Counted from the stretch's first letter, positions 17,375 to 25,382 are shown. The stretch is DNA of 64,000 bases from Pseudomonadota bacterium (GCA_020053735.1 JAGVMP010000011.1:558001-622000), one strand, 5' to 3'. The notes: generated from the sequence alone by a model not told the origin. Made by a program: numbers and translations.

Positions 17375-18409
17375 TTACTTTGCTGGGTCTAGCTCTTCAA
17401 GTAATTGTGGATTAATTTCTTTCAAAGTCACCCGAATTTTATCCGCCTCACTCTGCTTACCTTCGGTTTGTGCGATTTGCGCAACAGCCTGCAAACTAGC
17501 TGGGTGATTAGCCTGCAGGCTAAGTGCTCTGCTAAAATGCGTTTTTGCGCTATTTATATCGGCCAAATTTTGCGAAGATTTACCCAAATAATACCAAGCC
17601 TCGGCGCTTGCTGGCTCTTTTTCAACCCAATTTTTAGCGATGACTTGCACATCTTGCCAGCGATTATTTTGATACGGCAGCACAATCTGCATAAAAAACG
17701 GCCTGTCATTTTCGGCCGCATCCCAAAATGGCGCAGCGTGAACCGAGTTTAGCGGCACAGATTCCGTCAACAACAAAGCCCGCACCATATTAATCGGCAT
17801 ATTGTAGTAATAAGCATTTTTACCTGGGCTTTTAAAGGTGCTAATCGCAATCAATTTGCCCTCGTAATCAAACACTGGGCTACCACTGGCGCCAATAGCA
17901 AACGCTGCTTGGGTGCGAATCACTTGCTCATTATCATAGGTATACAGCGCCTTCACCGTGCTCAGCGCAACAAACGGTGCAGGCGAATCGTTGGGCATAG
18001 AAATAGAAATGACTTGCTGCTCGTAATTAAGCTTGGATGAATCCGCCATGGCGATGGGTTTTAAATCGGCATATTGCACTTTTAAAATACACAAATCGTG
18101 CTTCCAATCGGCTTGTAAAGATTCTGCCGGATATTCGGTGCCCCATTTGCTAATACTAATACCGTTGGCGTTGTTCAATACATGGCAATTGGTCACCACG
18201 TGGTCTTTGCTCACCGCAACGCCAGTGCCAAAACCATGTCCGCCGTTTTTGGTAGTGGTACTAATTTTTACCATCGATTGTTTTAAATCGTGCAGAAGCT
18301 CCATGCTAGGCTCTGGTAATACAGCGGCCTGCGCGTTGCAAGCAAGAGAAAAATAGCTACAACTTACTAAAAAAATCGAACAAAATTTGGCGATGTGCAT
18401 GGTATTCAC
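17375..18409 (-). CDS. exported trypsin-like serine protease with TPR repeats (paralogue 2)
   Basis: 344 residues, paralogue of the gene at 2248-3258. Signal peptide about 1-29 (ACNAQAA). Triad His76 (TNCHVL), Asp105 (KHDLCIL) and Ser175 (GASGSPVF), exactly ten residues later than in the paralogue. TPR-like helices follow at about 255-330 (AWYYLGKSSQNLADI). No PDZ domain. The two copies diverge mostly in the signal peptide and the TPR part. It probably heads the leftward transcript containing 16914-17330. The 333 bp upstream contains a 15-bp tandem repeat and the promoter of the 49-residue gene. Confidence 0.85.
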   Translation of the reverse strand: MNTMHIAKFCSIFLVSCSYFSLACNAQAAVLPEPSMELLHDLKQSMVKISTTTKNGGHGFGTGVAVSKDHVVTNCHVLNNANGISISKWGTEYPAESLQADWKHDLCILKVQYADLKPIAMADSSKLNYEQQVISISMPNDSPAPFVALSTVKALYTYDNEQVIRTQAAFAIGASGSPVFDYEGKLIAISTFKSPGKNAYYYNMPINMVRALLLTESVPLNSVHAAPFWDAAENDRPFFMQIVLPYQNNRWQDVQVIAKNWVEKEPASAEAWYYLGKSSQNLADINSAKTHFSRALSLQANHPASLQAVAQIAQTEGKQSEADKIRVTLKEINPQLLEELDPAK

Positions 18410-18482
18410 TTTTGTAAGTTACTAGATTATATGCTTGGGTTACATGGCTAAGTTATATAGTTACGAACTAGGGCAGGGCTGT

Positions 18483-18512
18483 AAGTTCCAAACCTAGAAG
18501 TTCCAAACCTAA
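18483..18512. repeat. 15-bp tandem repeat
   Basis: AAGTTCCAAACCTAG is followed directly by AAGTTCCAAACCTAA, 14 of 15 bases identical, in the intergenic region between the divergent protease and 49-residue genes. Could be two regulator half-sites; nothing else in this 332-bp gap is recognisable. Confidence 0.7.
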
Positions 18513-18741
18513 AAATTAAGCTTATTAGAAGTGCAGTTATCAGGCCAAATTGCACAGGCGTAGTGCGCTTATTTTCAGGATTTTCTAGAAATAACCTTAA
18601 TTAAAATACCTAAGCCAATGAATAATAAGTTAGCGTAAATATTCAATAAAGTCCTTAAATTGTCATATTTTTTTGGTCTAATAATTGCTTCATAAACAAC
18701 AGTACACTGCATTTAATCATTTATTTGTTTAGGGGCATAAA

Positions 18742-18891
18742 ATGACTATTTACCAAGTTGTGAACGAGCAAAATCAACCCATTTACGCTTTTCTTAGCTT
18801 AGAAAACGCGGCGCAAGAAGTGGAAATGTTGAACGAAAGTCGTGAGGATCATTTTTACTACATCAATGAAGTAGAGCTAGAAGCTGCTTAA
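18742..18891 (+). CDS. 49-residue acidic protein, MTIYQV family, paralogue 1
   Basis: A short frame begins MTIYQVVNEQNQPIYAFL and ends INEVELEAA, 49 residues, with AGGGG eight bases before the ATG. A second gene at 20993 encodes a protein of identical length with about half of the residues identical, including MTIYQV, YA, LNE and Y-x-IN. Conservation of length, start, RBS and pattern shows that both are real genes. The product is acidic with a hydrophobic/Tyr pattern, perhaps a small beta-alpha-beta fold. Family and function are unknown to me. Confidence 0.8.
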   Translation: MTIYQVVNEQNQPIYAFLSLENAAQEVEMLNESREDHFYYINEVELEAA

Positions 18892-18968
18892 CAAAAGTTA
18901 GCTGTTACTGGCACTTCATTTGCTAGTACAGCATTGCAGTAATGTATCTAGCTTAAAGACTATCGGGC

Positions 18969-19187
18969 TTAAAGACGTTTGGCTCTCAAGGGCGCCAGTA
19001 GCTCAGATAAACCGTTGTAGTCAATCTCTTGCATTAGTTGCAACAAGCGCCCCAAATCACCCGCAGGAAAGCCTTCGCGCGCAAACCAGTTTAAATAATT
19101 ACCAGGTAAATCGGCTAGTACACGACCTTTGTATTTGCCATAAGGCATCACCATGGTCACTAAACGTTGCAAATCATCTGCATTCAT
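18969..19187 (-). CDS. DUF3820 family protein
   Basis: 72 residues. Motifs MPYGKYKG, DLPGNYLNWFAREGFP and LGRLLQLMQEIDYNGL are those of the DUF3820 family, which is widespread in Proteobacteria and about this length. Annotated in some genomes as quorum-sensing-related, but its biochemical role is not established. Single gene; a 37-bp repeat lies 25 bp upstream of its start. Confidence 0.85.
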   Translation of the reverse strand: MNADDLQRLVTMVMPYGKYKGRVLADLPGNYLNWFAREGFPAGDLGRLLQLMQEIDYNGLSELLAPLRAKRL

Positions 19188-19211
19188 TTAAACGAAATTA
19201 GATTAAATAAT

Positions 19212-19248
19212 CGGCCTATGGATCGCATAGATATTGGTGGGCAGAGTA
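19212..19248 (+). repeat. 37-bp palindromic repeat, copy B (degenerate left arm)
   Basis: Loop GCATAGATATT (10 of 11 consensus) and right arm GGTGGGCAGAGTA are recognisable; the left arm CGGCCTATGGATC has decayed. It lies 18 bp after the stop of the coiled-coil gene at 19267. Confidence 0.6.
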
Positions 19249-19266
19249 TGTTTATACGCTTTTGAC

Positions 19267-20517
19267 TTAGCTCTTTTTAAGCTTTTCTGCATCCGCTTTT
19301 GCACGTGCCTCGGCCTTGGCTTTTAGCTTTGCTTTAGCTTCGGCTACCAACAATGCGTGTGCCTCTTCCTCTGGAGACATAACGCGATCTGCCGCCTGCT
19401 GCGGTACAGTGGCTGCTTGTTTGGCTTGTGCTTCAAATTCAGCCATCAAGCGTAATTGCTCCGCCTCGGCAAACGCAATTTTTTGTGCCTGCTGTGCCGC
19501 TTTTTCTGCTCTTCTAGCTTCCGCTTCCTCTGCTAAACGCGCTTTCGCTATGCGCGCTTCCTCAGCAGCCGCAGCCAGCTTGGCTTTGTCATTGGCCTCT
19601 GTTTCGACGCGCAATTTTTCTGCTTTGTGTTGTGCAACTTTCTCTGCAGCAAGTTTGGCTTTTGCAGCCCGCTCTATTTCCACCTGTTGCGCTGCGGCCT
19701 CTAAAGCAAGTTTTTCTGCTTGCTCTGCCTCTAAACGTTGCGCCTCCAATTTTGCTTGTTCCGCTTGTGCGGCCTCAGCAGCTTGCTTCGCTTTAAGCTC
19801 TTCCTGCGCTGCCTTTAGTTTTTCTAGCGCCTCTAATTTAAGGGTTTTTTGTGCTTCAGCAGCTTCAGCTGCAGCGCGCTCTGCCTTGAGTTGCTCTTGA
19901 ACTTTTGTTTCAGCTTTGGCTTTTTGAATGGCTTTAATAAGCGCCTCTTGCTGCTGGGCCTTATCAGTATCTTTCGCTTTTTCCTTCGGCTTTTCTTGCT
20001 CTATTTCCTGGACTTTTTCTTGGGTCTTTTCTTGCGCCTTTTCCTGCTCTTTAACTTGTTCTAATTGCTGTTCCTGTTTTGCCAGCTCGTCCAGTTTGGC
20101 TTGTTCCGCCAACTTTACCTGTTCAGCCTGTATTGCTTTTTCGGCTTCTGTCTTTAAGCGCTCAGCTTCCAATCGCGCCGTATCTTTATTTGCCACTTGT
20201 GCCGCCAATTTTGCAGCTTTCGATAACGCAATCTCTTCCACCACAATTTGCTTAGTGGTATCGCCAAAATCCCAATCGTCATCGCTTACGCTCACCACCG
20301 CAGGCTTGATATAACCTTCACTTTCTAACTTGCTTAGGGCATCCAGCAATTTATCTGCGCTAATATCATCATGCTTGGTCAAAATGGATTGCGCTTTTGA
20401 TACGCCATCAATAAATGAAAGCACTTTCATTAACTTGCCCGAAAGCCCGCCGATTAAAGAACTTCGCGCGCGCAAGCCTTTGGGCGTTTTGCTGTAAGTA
20501 ACTGATAAATCTGCCAT
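19267..20517 (-). CDS. coiled-coil protein with winged-helix-like N-terminus
   Basis: 416 residues. Residues 1-90 match the N-terminal domain of the 1071-residue protein (YSKTPKGLRARSSLIGGLSG, then VSKAQSILTKHDDI and LSKLESEGYIKP). The rest is an Ala/Glu/Lys/Gln-rich coiled coil with no transmembrane helix and no AsmA-like part, so it should be cytoplasmic. The two may form a hetero-oligomer through their coils or share a partner through the N-domain (inference). TolA-like sequence composition makes database hits to TolA or IF2 likely but uninformative. Confidence 0.75.
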   Translation of the reverse strand: MADLSVTYSKTPKGLRARSSLIGGLSGKLMKVLSFIDGVSKAQSILTKHDDISADKLLDALSKLESEGYIKPAVVSVSDDDWDFGDTTKQIVVEEIALSKAAKLAAQVANKDTARLEAERLKTEAEKAIQAEQVKLAEQAKLDELAKQEQQLEQVKEQEKAQEKTQEKVQEIEQEKPKEKAKDTDKAQQQEALIKAIQKAKAETKVQEQLKAERAAAEAAEAQKTLKLEALEKLKAAQEELKAKQAAEAAQAEQAKLEAQRLEAEQAEKLALEAAAQQVEIERAAKAKLAAEKVAQHKAEKLRVETEANDKAKLAAAAEEARIAKARLAEEAEARRAEKAAQQAQKIAFAEAEQLRLMAEFEAQAKQAATVPQQAADRVMSPEEEAHALLVAEAKAKLKAKAEARAKADAEKLKKS

Positions 20518-20992
20518 TTGTTGATAGTTGAGTTGTTAAACTTAAGTTATTTTGTAATTACGTTATTTTATAAATCATGTTTATTATATTTAGTTAGTGA
20601 GTAAAATTTTAGCGCAAAATTTTACTCAAAATTTTATAGTGTCACGAATGCAAAATTGCGTCAATCAACATGCCAAAGCATTATTGTATTTGATTACAAT
20701 TAATTGAAAAAACATGTCCTGCAGGCTAATATCCATGCGGTCTACAGGGCAATCAATAATGCACCAAACCCCTTAATTAAGTGCAGTTTACAATTAAATC
20801 GCCGATATTTACACACTATTGACGTAAGCTCATGCAAATTCTACCTAAAAAAACATCTTTTCTCGTTATTTTTCAGCCAAAAAATTTAGTTAACCAATTG
20901 AAATATAAAGGTAAATTTTATATTATTCATTGTTGGCCTAATTTATGCTCATTACCCATTGTGGTACGTAATTAACTTAAAGGAGCGTTAAC
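20518..20992. other. 475-bp AT-rich intergenic region
   Basis: Divergent gap between the coiled-coil gene and the second 49-residue gene. It is strongly AT-rich and contains repeat copy C (20715-20751). A frame that begins inside the repeat (20704-20889) has no RBS or family resemblance and is not a gene. AAAGGAG before 20993 is the only other clear signal. Confidence 0.6.
20715..20751 (-). repeat. 37-bp palindromic repeat, copy C
   Basis: Arms TGTCCTGCAGGCT and GGTCTACAGGGCA with the exact loop AATATCCATGC. Isolated in the middle of the 475-bp gap, about 197 bp from the nearest start. Confidence 0.8.
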
Positions 20993-21142
20993 ATGACTAT
21001 TTACCAAGTAATCAACAAACAAAGCCAATTAGAATATGCCTACCTTGACTACGAAGTGGCCGTAGAAGAAATTACTAAGTTAAACGAAGGCTTTGACGAC
21101 AGCTACTATTCAATTAATGCGATTGAGGACGAAGATTTTTAA
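20993..21142 (+). CDS. 49-residue acidic protein, MTIYQV family, paralogue 2
   Basis: Begins MTIYQVINKQSQLEYAYL and ends INAIEDEDF; 49 residues like the paralogue at 18742. AAAGGAG precedes the ATG with good spacing. The acidic tail and the Y-Y-S-I-N segment are conserved. The two genes bracket the DUF3820 and coiled-coil genes, which suggests a local duplication in which the second copy landed on the other side of them. Unknown function. Confidence 0.8.
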   Translation: MTIYQVINKQSQLEYAYLDYEVAVEEITKLNEGFDDSYYSINAIEDEDF

Positions 21143-21194
21143 GTTTTAGTTTTATCAGGCAATACCAGCATTGACTTAATACGGCTATAATCAT

Positions 21195-21231
21195 TGCTCT
21201 GAGAGGCGTATGTATATTGGCTGCTGGGCAT
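21195..21231 (+). repeat. 37-bp palindromic repeat, copy D (degenerate)
   Basis: TGCTCTGAGAGGC, loop GTATGTATATT (9 of 11), GGCTGCTGGGCAT. Geometry is kept; arms pair only in part. Lies 52 bp after the 49-residue gene. Confidence 0.55.
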
Positions 21232-21331
21232 GCCAGTGTTATACAAAATATGCTGATGATTCGTTATTTTTAAATATTCACTTAGCCTCAAGCCAGTGCT
21301 ATAGTGATAGCTAGTTAACGGAGAATTAGCC

Positions 21332-21514
21332 ATGGCCAAGCAAGATTTAAAAGACACCAAACTTCAAGAGCATGTTGATGCGATTGAAAAACACAAAGCT
21401 TTATTAGAAAAGCTGCATCTTGATTCAAACACGCACTTGGATGAAATCAACGGCTCCATCACCAAGCTCACCCTCACGCTTGAGGAATACCTTAAAGTAA
21501 TCGGCATCCCCTAA
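21332..21514 (+). CDS. 60-residue coiled-coil hypothetical protein
   Basis: Starts MAKQDLKDTKLQEHVDAIEK, mostly helical with a heptad-like pattern, ending in EEYLKVIGIP. A GGAG lies nine bases before the ATG. No Cys, no signal. I do not recognise a family. The opposite-strand frame covering its 5' end has no support. Confidence 0.6.
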   Translation: MAKQDLKDTKLQEHVDAIEKHKALLEKLHLDSNTHLDEINGSITKLTLTLEEYLKVIGIP

Positions 21515-21642
21515 TTTTCTAGCGCGATAACGCTTTTGGGCGCATAAGCACTACGCAATACGCCCGAACAAAACCCCAGTAAAACCCAAGTAATACCTAA
21601 GTAATACCTAAGCAAAGTCCCAAATTAAACTAAATATACCGC

Positions 21643-21711
21643 TTAAGCTGGCTTTTTTTCCTGCTTTGGTTTTTTAACTTCTTTGTTTTTGCGTTGTTGT
21701 CCTTTTGCCAT
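21643..21711 (-). CDS. 22-residue highly basic small protein
   Basis: A frame of 22 codons starts MAKGQQRKNKEVKKPKQ and ends EKKPA, preceded by GGAGAG eight bases before the ATG. Small basic proteins starting MAKGQ-x-R are present in many Proteobacteria, from memory and not verified. Lys/Gln-rich composition suggests nucleic-acid or ribosome binding. The 480-bp gap between 21514 and 21997 holds nothing else recognisable. Confidence 0.6.
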   Translation of the reverse strand: MAKGQQRKNKEVKKPKQEKKPA

Positions 21712-21996
21712 CTTATCTCTCCTCAAAACTGCCAGCAAAAATGCTAGCATGCGCACATCATAGGCCAAAAATTCACCTGCGTATGCAAAAAATCACACCC
21801 ATAATCACCAAACAAGCCCAATAGTCGTTTGGTGCCAATGCACCTTATTTGTGCACTTATATAGACTTACCTCATTATAATAATCCTAGCTATTATTTAA
21901 TTATTGTTTTAATTCATTAAGTTATCTATAACTTCTAGAATTTGGCACGGCATTTGCTATTATTTTTATAAAGCACAACAGTTAAAGGATTACCCA

Positions 21997-22419
21997 ATGG
22001 CGTTATTAAGCTGGTTAGATAGAAAAGTAGACGAACCTAAAGCAGGGTTTTTATCGGGCATCGATCTTAAATACGTGCTTGATACTCACCATTTGTTAAA
22101 GAAAAAGCTGCTGGATGAGATGGACGGTACGAGCACAGAACCATTAGATGTGGCCACAATTTCGCAGGATGATGTATGTGCAATTGGCAAATGGCTGTAT
22201 GGCGAAGGCAAAACTTTATATGGCCATCTACCAGAATATGAAACCGCGCGTCAGGTGCATGCAGAGCTGCATTTGTGTGCTGGTGAAGTGCTGGCGCAAC
22301 ACCAAATTGGCAATCAGGATCATGCATTCGCGTTATTAAAAACCAAATACCGCAGCACTTCTAGCAAAAACCAAATGGAATTTACGCGCTTATTTAAAGC
22401 CGCCAAAGTTCAACCTTAA
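21997..22419 (+). CDS. CZB (chemoreceptor zinc-binding) domain protein
   Basis: 140 residues with AAAGGA before the ATG. Matches the CZB pattern: DTHHLLKKKLL (His), DDVCAIGKWLYGEGK (Cys and Trp) and HAELHLCAGEV (His), the set that binds one zinc. CZB domains are usually attached to chemoreceptors or diguanylate cyclases and sense zinc or hypochlorous acid; here the domain stands alone. Stand-alone versions may act as adaptors. No chemotaxis gene is near. Confidence 0.78.
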   Translation: MALLSWLDRKVDEPKAGFLSGIDLKYVLDTHHLLKKKLLDEMDGTSTEPLDVATISQDDVCAIGKWLYGEGKTLYGHLPEYETARQVHAELHLCAGEVLAQHQIGNQDHAFALLKTKYRSTSSKNQMEFTRLFKAAKVQP

Positions 22420-22554
22420 ACCTAGCCGTAAGCTCAAAATTGCTTAAAAGGCCGGCGCCAACAGTTACTAAGCCAAATTAGGCTGAACTTAACTAGCCTA
22501 GCCAACCTCTTAAATTGTGAATGTCACTTTGACTAAAACTATTTTGGAGATTGA

Positions 22555-23079
22555 ATGCGCAAAATTCTACTCGGTCTAGCTGTAATTACCCCACTATTAG
22601 CAGCCACTGCACATGCCGCAGATAACAACATGCGGCCTGGCTTATGGCAAATCGAAACCACCTCAGATTTATTGCTGCTAGTACCGCACCTGCCGCCAGA
22701 CCAAATGCAAAGCATTAAAGATTTAGCCAAGGATTACGGGCTAGAAATGCCACAAATTGAAAATGGCGCTGCAATCTCACAAACATGCATCACCCAAGAA
22801 ATGGCGAATCAAAAAACACTGCCCAATTTTTATAACGCGGAATTAGGGTGCACCTCTAAAAGCGCCACCCGTAACGGTAACAACTACAAAGTAGATTTTG
22901 TGTGCGCCAGCGCAGACCTTAAAGGCAACGGCACTGCAGAAGGCACCATTACCACCCCAGAAGTCTTTACAGGGCAAACTAATTTTACTGGCACTGCTCA
23001 AGGCAATCCAGTGAATGAGCGGGCAGATATCAACGGTAAATGGTTGAATGCAAGCTGTGGCGCAGTAAAACCGCTTTAA
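22555..23079 (+). CDS. DUF3617 family periplasmic protein
   Basis: 174 residues with a clear signal peptide (cleavage about AHA|ADN at residue 22). The N-terminal MRPGLWQIETTSD and the later Cys pair (SQTCIT, GCTSKS) are typical of DUF3617, a family of unknown function in Proteobacteria. GGAG precedes the ATG. Repeat copy E begins six bases after its stop, so the hairpin would be at the very 3' end of the mRNA. Confidence 0.82.
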   Translation: MRKILLGLAVITPLLAATAHAADNNMRPGLWQIETTSDLLLLVPHLPPDQMQSIKDLAKDYGLEMPQIENGAAISQTCITQEMANQKTLPNFYNAELGCTSKSATRNGNNYKVDFVCASADLKGNGTAEGTITTPEVFTGQTNFTGTAQGNPVNERADINGKWLNASCGAVKPL

Positions 23080-23085
23080 AATAGA

Positions 23086-23122
23086 TGCTCTGGGATCCGC
23101 ATGGATATTGGTCTGCAGAGCA
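23086..23122 (+). repeat. 37-bp palindromic repeat, copy E
   Basis: Arms TGCTCTGGGATCC and GGTCTGCAGAGCA with exact loop GCATGGATATT; the outer seven pairs and inner two are perfect, the middle is an internal loop. A T run follows (CTGTTTTTT), so this copy might also terminate transcription. Confidence 0.82.
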
Positions 23123-23150
23123 TACTGTTTTTTAAATAAATTCATCTTTT

Positions 23151-23769
23151 CCGTCATTCCGAACTTGATTCGGAATCCAGTGACTTAAGATACAAGTCGG
23201 GGGTAGCCCGACAGCTAGTTACTTTCTTTTAACTGCCTGAAAAGAAAGTAACCCAAGAAAACGGCACCCCAACATCACGGCCTACGGCTTTCTTGCGTTG
23301 CTCAACAAAATAAGCGGCTGTGCAACTCAACCTAACAAGCCACACAAAACGTGACGTGTTGCGGGATTCAAACAGGTGCTCGCCTTCATCTTATTTTGTC
23401 TGCGCTACTCAGCGTGATGAGGGGGAGAAAACCAACGTTAACCTCTCACCATCACCGTCATTCCCGCGAAAGCGGGAATCCATTTTAACAACATATCAAA
23501 AACCACTGGATTCCGTGTCAAGCACGGAATGACGGAGTTTAAATGGTTGTGGCTTTAAATCCCCTTTGCCGCGCCTTCGGCTTGAGCGGCAGATGGAAAG
23601 CGGCGAGGACTGTTTGAGTGCTGAAAGCACGAGTTCCGCAGCCGCCCAGATGCGGCGCTAAGACCGAAGGATAAAGCGGCAACGGGGTGTCTTTTTGTTT
23701 CCCCACTTTATTTTGGACAAGCAAAATAAAGTGGGTCGCCAAGAGGCGAAAGAATAATTTTCTACTTAC
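23151..23769. repeat. gene-free repeat island
   Basis: About 620 bp without credible genes. It holds three copies of the widespread GTCATTCC-type palindrome: 23151-23186 (ATTCCGA/TCGGAAT), 23455-23485 (ATTCCCGC-GAAA-GCGGGAAT) and, inverted, 23503-23535. There are also two perfect hairpins: GTTACTTTCTTTT / AAAAGAAAGTAAC at 23218-23252 and CCCACTTTATTTTG / CAAAATAAAGTGGG at 23702-23735. Between them is a GC-richer block (23570-23690) with small hairpins such as GTGCTGAAAGCAC. Such blocks recur in many proteobacterial genomes as non-coding repeats. Frames inside it do not resemble proteins. Confidence 0.7.
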
Positions 23770-24060
23770 CTACAACTGCGAAAATATATATTCCATAGCT
23801 TTATCACCACGCTTGTAACCTGTTCGCGCATCGAACTTTACTTTCAATAAGTCCAAAGAAAAGACTTCGTGTACTTTGAGTATTTTCCATCCAACCCTTT
23901 CACCGCTAACGCTACCACCTGACACTTGATAGCATCGTAGTATTTCTTCACCATCTTTATCGCGCCCGTAAGCGTGCGGTTCGACTGTACGAGAATAACC
24001 ACTATAGCGTAACTCTAATTCTCGCTGTTCTTGTATAGCTTGAACAATAATATTGTTCAC
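23770..24060 (-). CDS. small WYL-like domain protein
   Basis: 96 residues, GTG start (an in-frame stop lies two codons upstream). The pattern RTVEPHAYGRDKDGEEILRCYQ, GWKILKVHEV and GYKRGDKAME resembles a minimal WYL-type ligand-binding fold, which elsewhere is attached to HTH regulators of phage-defence or DNA-damage loci. No HTH is present. It follows the zinc-ribbon gene by 20 bp on the same strand and is probably co-expressed. Similar stand-alone proteins occur in accessory regions. Identification is by eye. Confidence 0.6.
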   Translation of the reverse strand: MNNIIVQAIQEQRELELRYSGYSRTVEPHAYGRDKDGEEILRCYQVSGGSVSGERVGWKILKVHEVFSLDLLKVKFDARTGYKRGDKAMEYIFSQL

Positions 24061-24080
24061 AAATTATGCTCGTAAATGCA

Positions 24081-24530
24081 CTAATTTGTTTGCTTTGGTG
24101 AGATCTGCTCAGTACGCCAGCCTGAATACTGATGCCCGCATGATGTACAAATATGCAACCCACGATCTTTTGATGAGTTTACCAACTGTCTTGTCTTATG
24201 CTCATTTTCCCAACAACGTAAACAGTAAGCTAGACCAGTTGGATTGCCATCTTTATCAGATATGTAGTATGCATCGCCATGACGAGCTAATGAGTCTTTT
24301 TTCTGAAATGCATCTTCTAATTCAGCTATTTTTTTATCTTTCTCAATTAGAGTATCTTGAACTTCGACTAACTCCATTTTAGTGTCAGCAAGTGAACCCA
24401 AAAGGTCAGCTAGTTTTAATTTCAATTCTGCTTTTTCAAGATTTACATCACTTTCACGTATGAATTTAACGATTTCAGTTGCAGTCTTGAGACTACTGAG
24501 TGCTGCTCCAATTGTAGCCAAATCAGCCAT
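24081..24530 (-). CDS. coiled-coil zinc-ribbon protein (accessory)
   Basis: 149 residues: an N-terminal helical part (about 1-75, with EKAELKLKLADLLGSLADTK and EVQDTLIEKDKKIAELEDAF forming a coiled coil) and a C-terminal zinc ribbon (YCLRCWENEHK and ICTSCGHQY). Proteins of this type are scattered in accessory and mobile regions with no known function. Its ATG begins directly after the nrdJb stop (TAA-ATG, no intervening base), so translation is probably coupled to the reductase gene, which is odd for an accessory protein. Confidence 0.7.
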   Translation of the reverse strand: MADLATIGAALSSLKTATEIVKFIRESDVNLEKAELKLKLADLLGSLADTKMELVEVQDTLIEKDKKIAELEDAFQKKDSLARHGDAYYISDKDGNPTGLAYCLRCWENEHKTRQLVNSSKDRGLHICTSCGHQYSGWRTEQISPKQTN

Positions 24531-25235
24531 TTACCCGCACTTACTCTCACCACAATTCAAGCACGTCAAACAACCATCCATCACAATTGCCGCTTTGGTT
24601 TGGCATTTATTGCACAGTTGTGCACCTTTAGGGAAGCCTTCTGCTGTCATTTCCTCACCCGCTTTGGCGTGTTTTTCAAAGTATTCGGTGCGTTTTTCTT
24701 CTACCAGTTTTTGTTGGTGTTCATCTAGCCCCACTTTTTTAAGCATGCCGATAGACTGCAAATGCTGCTCGACCACTTCGCCAATCTCTGCCACTAAACT
24801 TGGCACAAAACGGCCGCCTTTTTTAAAGTAGCCGCCACTTGGCTCGAACACGCTTTTAAGCTCTTCCACCAAAAACGTGACATCGCCACCTTTGCGAAAC
24901 ACCGCAGACATAACGCGGGTGAGGGCGACTATCCATTGAAAGTGATCCATATTTTTGGAGTTGATAAATATCTCGAATGGGCGGCGATGTGATTGTGGCG
25001 TATCAGGGTGCATCACCACATCGTTAATGGTGATGTAAAGCGCGTGCTCAGTCACTGGTGTTTTAATTTTGTAGGTGCTGCCCACCAAAATATCGGGGCG
25101 GCTTAGCGGCTCGCCCATAGCCACCACGTTACTTTGTGCCGCTTTAGCTTCATCTGCTTTAGCTTGTGCATCTATTTTATCTTGCTCGTTTACCAGCGCG
25201 TAGCCAGTGATTTTTTTATCTATTTTAACTGCCAT
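24531..25235 (-). CDS. nrdJb: class II ribonucleotide reductase, C-terminal subunit (TSCPD domain)
   Basis: 234 residues. Corresponds to the C-terminal part of long NrdJ proteins: a TSCPD-type domain (EIFINSKNMDHFQWIVALTRVMSAVFRKGG) and a terminal Cys-rich ribbon (LCNKC, CLTCLNCGESKC) thought to relay reducing equivalents to the active site. The split into NrdJa and NrdJb is known from Pseudomonas aeruginosa with similar sizes. Here a 309-bp spacer full of repeats separates the two cistrons, so equal expression would need read-through or a separate promoter. Confidence 0.85.
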   Translation of the reverse strand: MAVKIDKKITGYALVNEQDKIDAQAKADEAKAAQSNVVAMGEPLSRPDILVGSTYKIKTPVTEHALYITINDVVMHPDTPQSHRRPFEIFINSKNMDHFQWIVALTRVMSAVFRKGGDVTFLVEELKSVFEPSGGYFKKGGRFVPSLVAEIGEVVEQHLQSIGMLKKVGLDEHQQKLVEEKRTEYFEKHAKAGEEMTAEGFPKGAQLCNKCQTKAAIVMDGCLTCLNCGESKCG

Positions 25236-25343
25236 AATTTCTCTCCTAAATACTGCAACTCTTGCAAGGGTGCAAACTCAGCCGACATATTTGCAAACCA
25301 ATGTTTAATTTCTAATATACGTTTAGATAATTGCATTTGCTTA

Positions 25344-25382
25344 CCCCTCTCCCTAACCCTCTCCCGCAAGGGGCGAGGGGAC
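25344..25382. repeat. CCCTCTCCC-type hairpin repeat
   Basis: CCCCTCTCCC, TAACCCTCTC and CCGCAAGGGGCGAGGGGAC follow one another; CCCCTCGCCCC-like and GGGGCGAGGGG parts pair. This repeat type is common in many proteobacterial intergenic regions. It lies 109 bp upstream of the nrdJb start. Confidence 0.7.

Noticed and set aside
20704-20889. 61-codon frame starting inside repeat copy C
   Set aside because: Starts within the palindrome, lacks an RBS and resembles nothing.
23151-23535. CRISPR array
   Set aside because: The three GTCATTCC palindromes are in mixed orientation with irregular spacing and no cas genes; they are ordinary dispersed repeats.
23320-23742. Open frames inside the repeat island
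   Set aside because: They run through hairpin repeats that are non-coding elsewhere and change frame across them.
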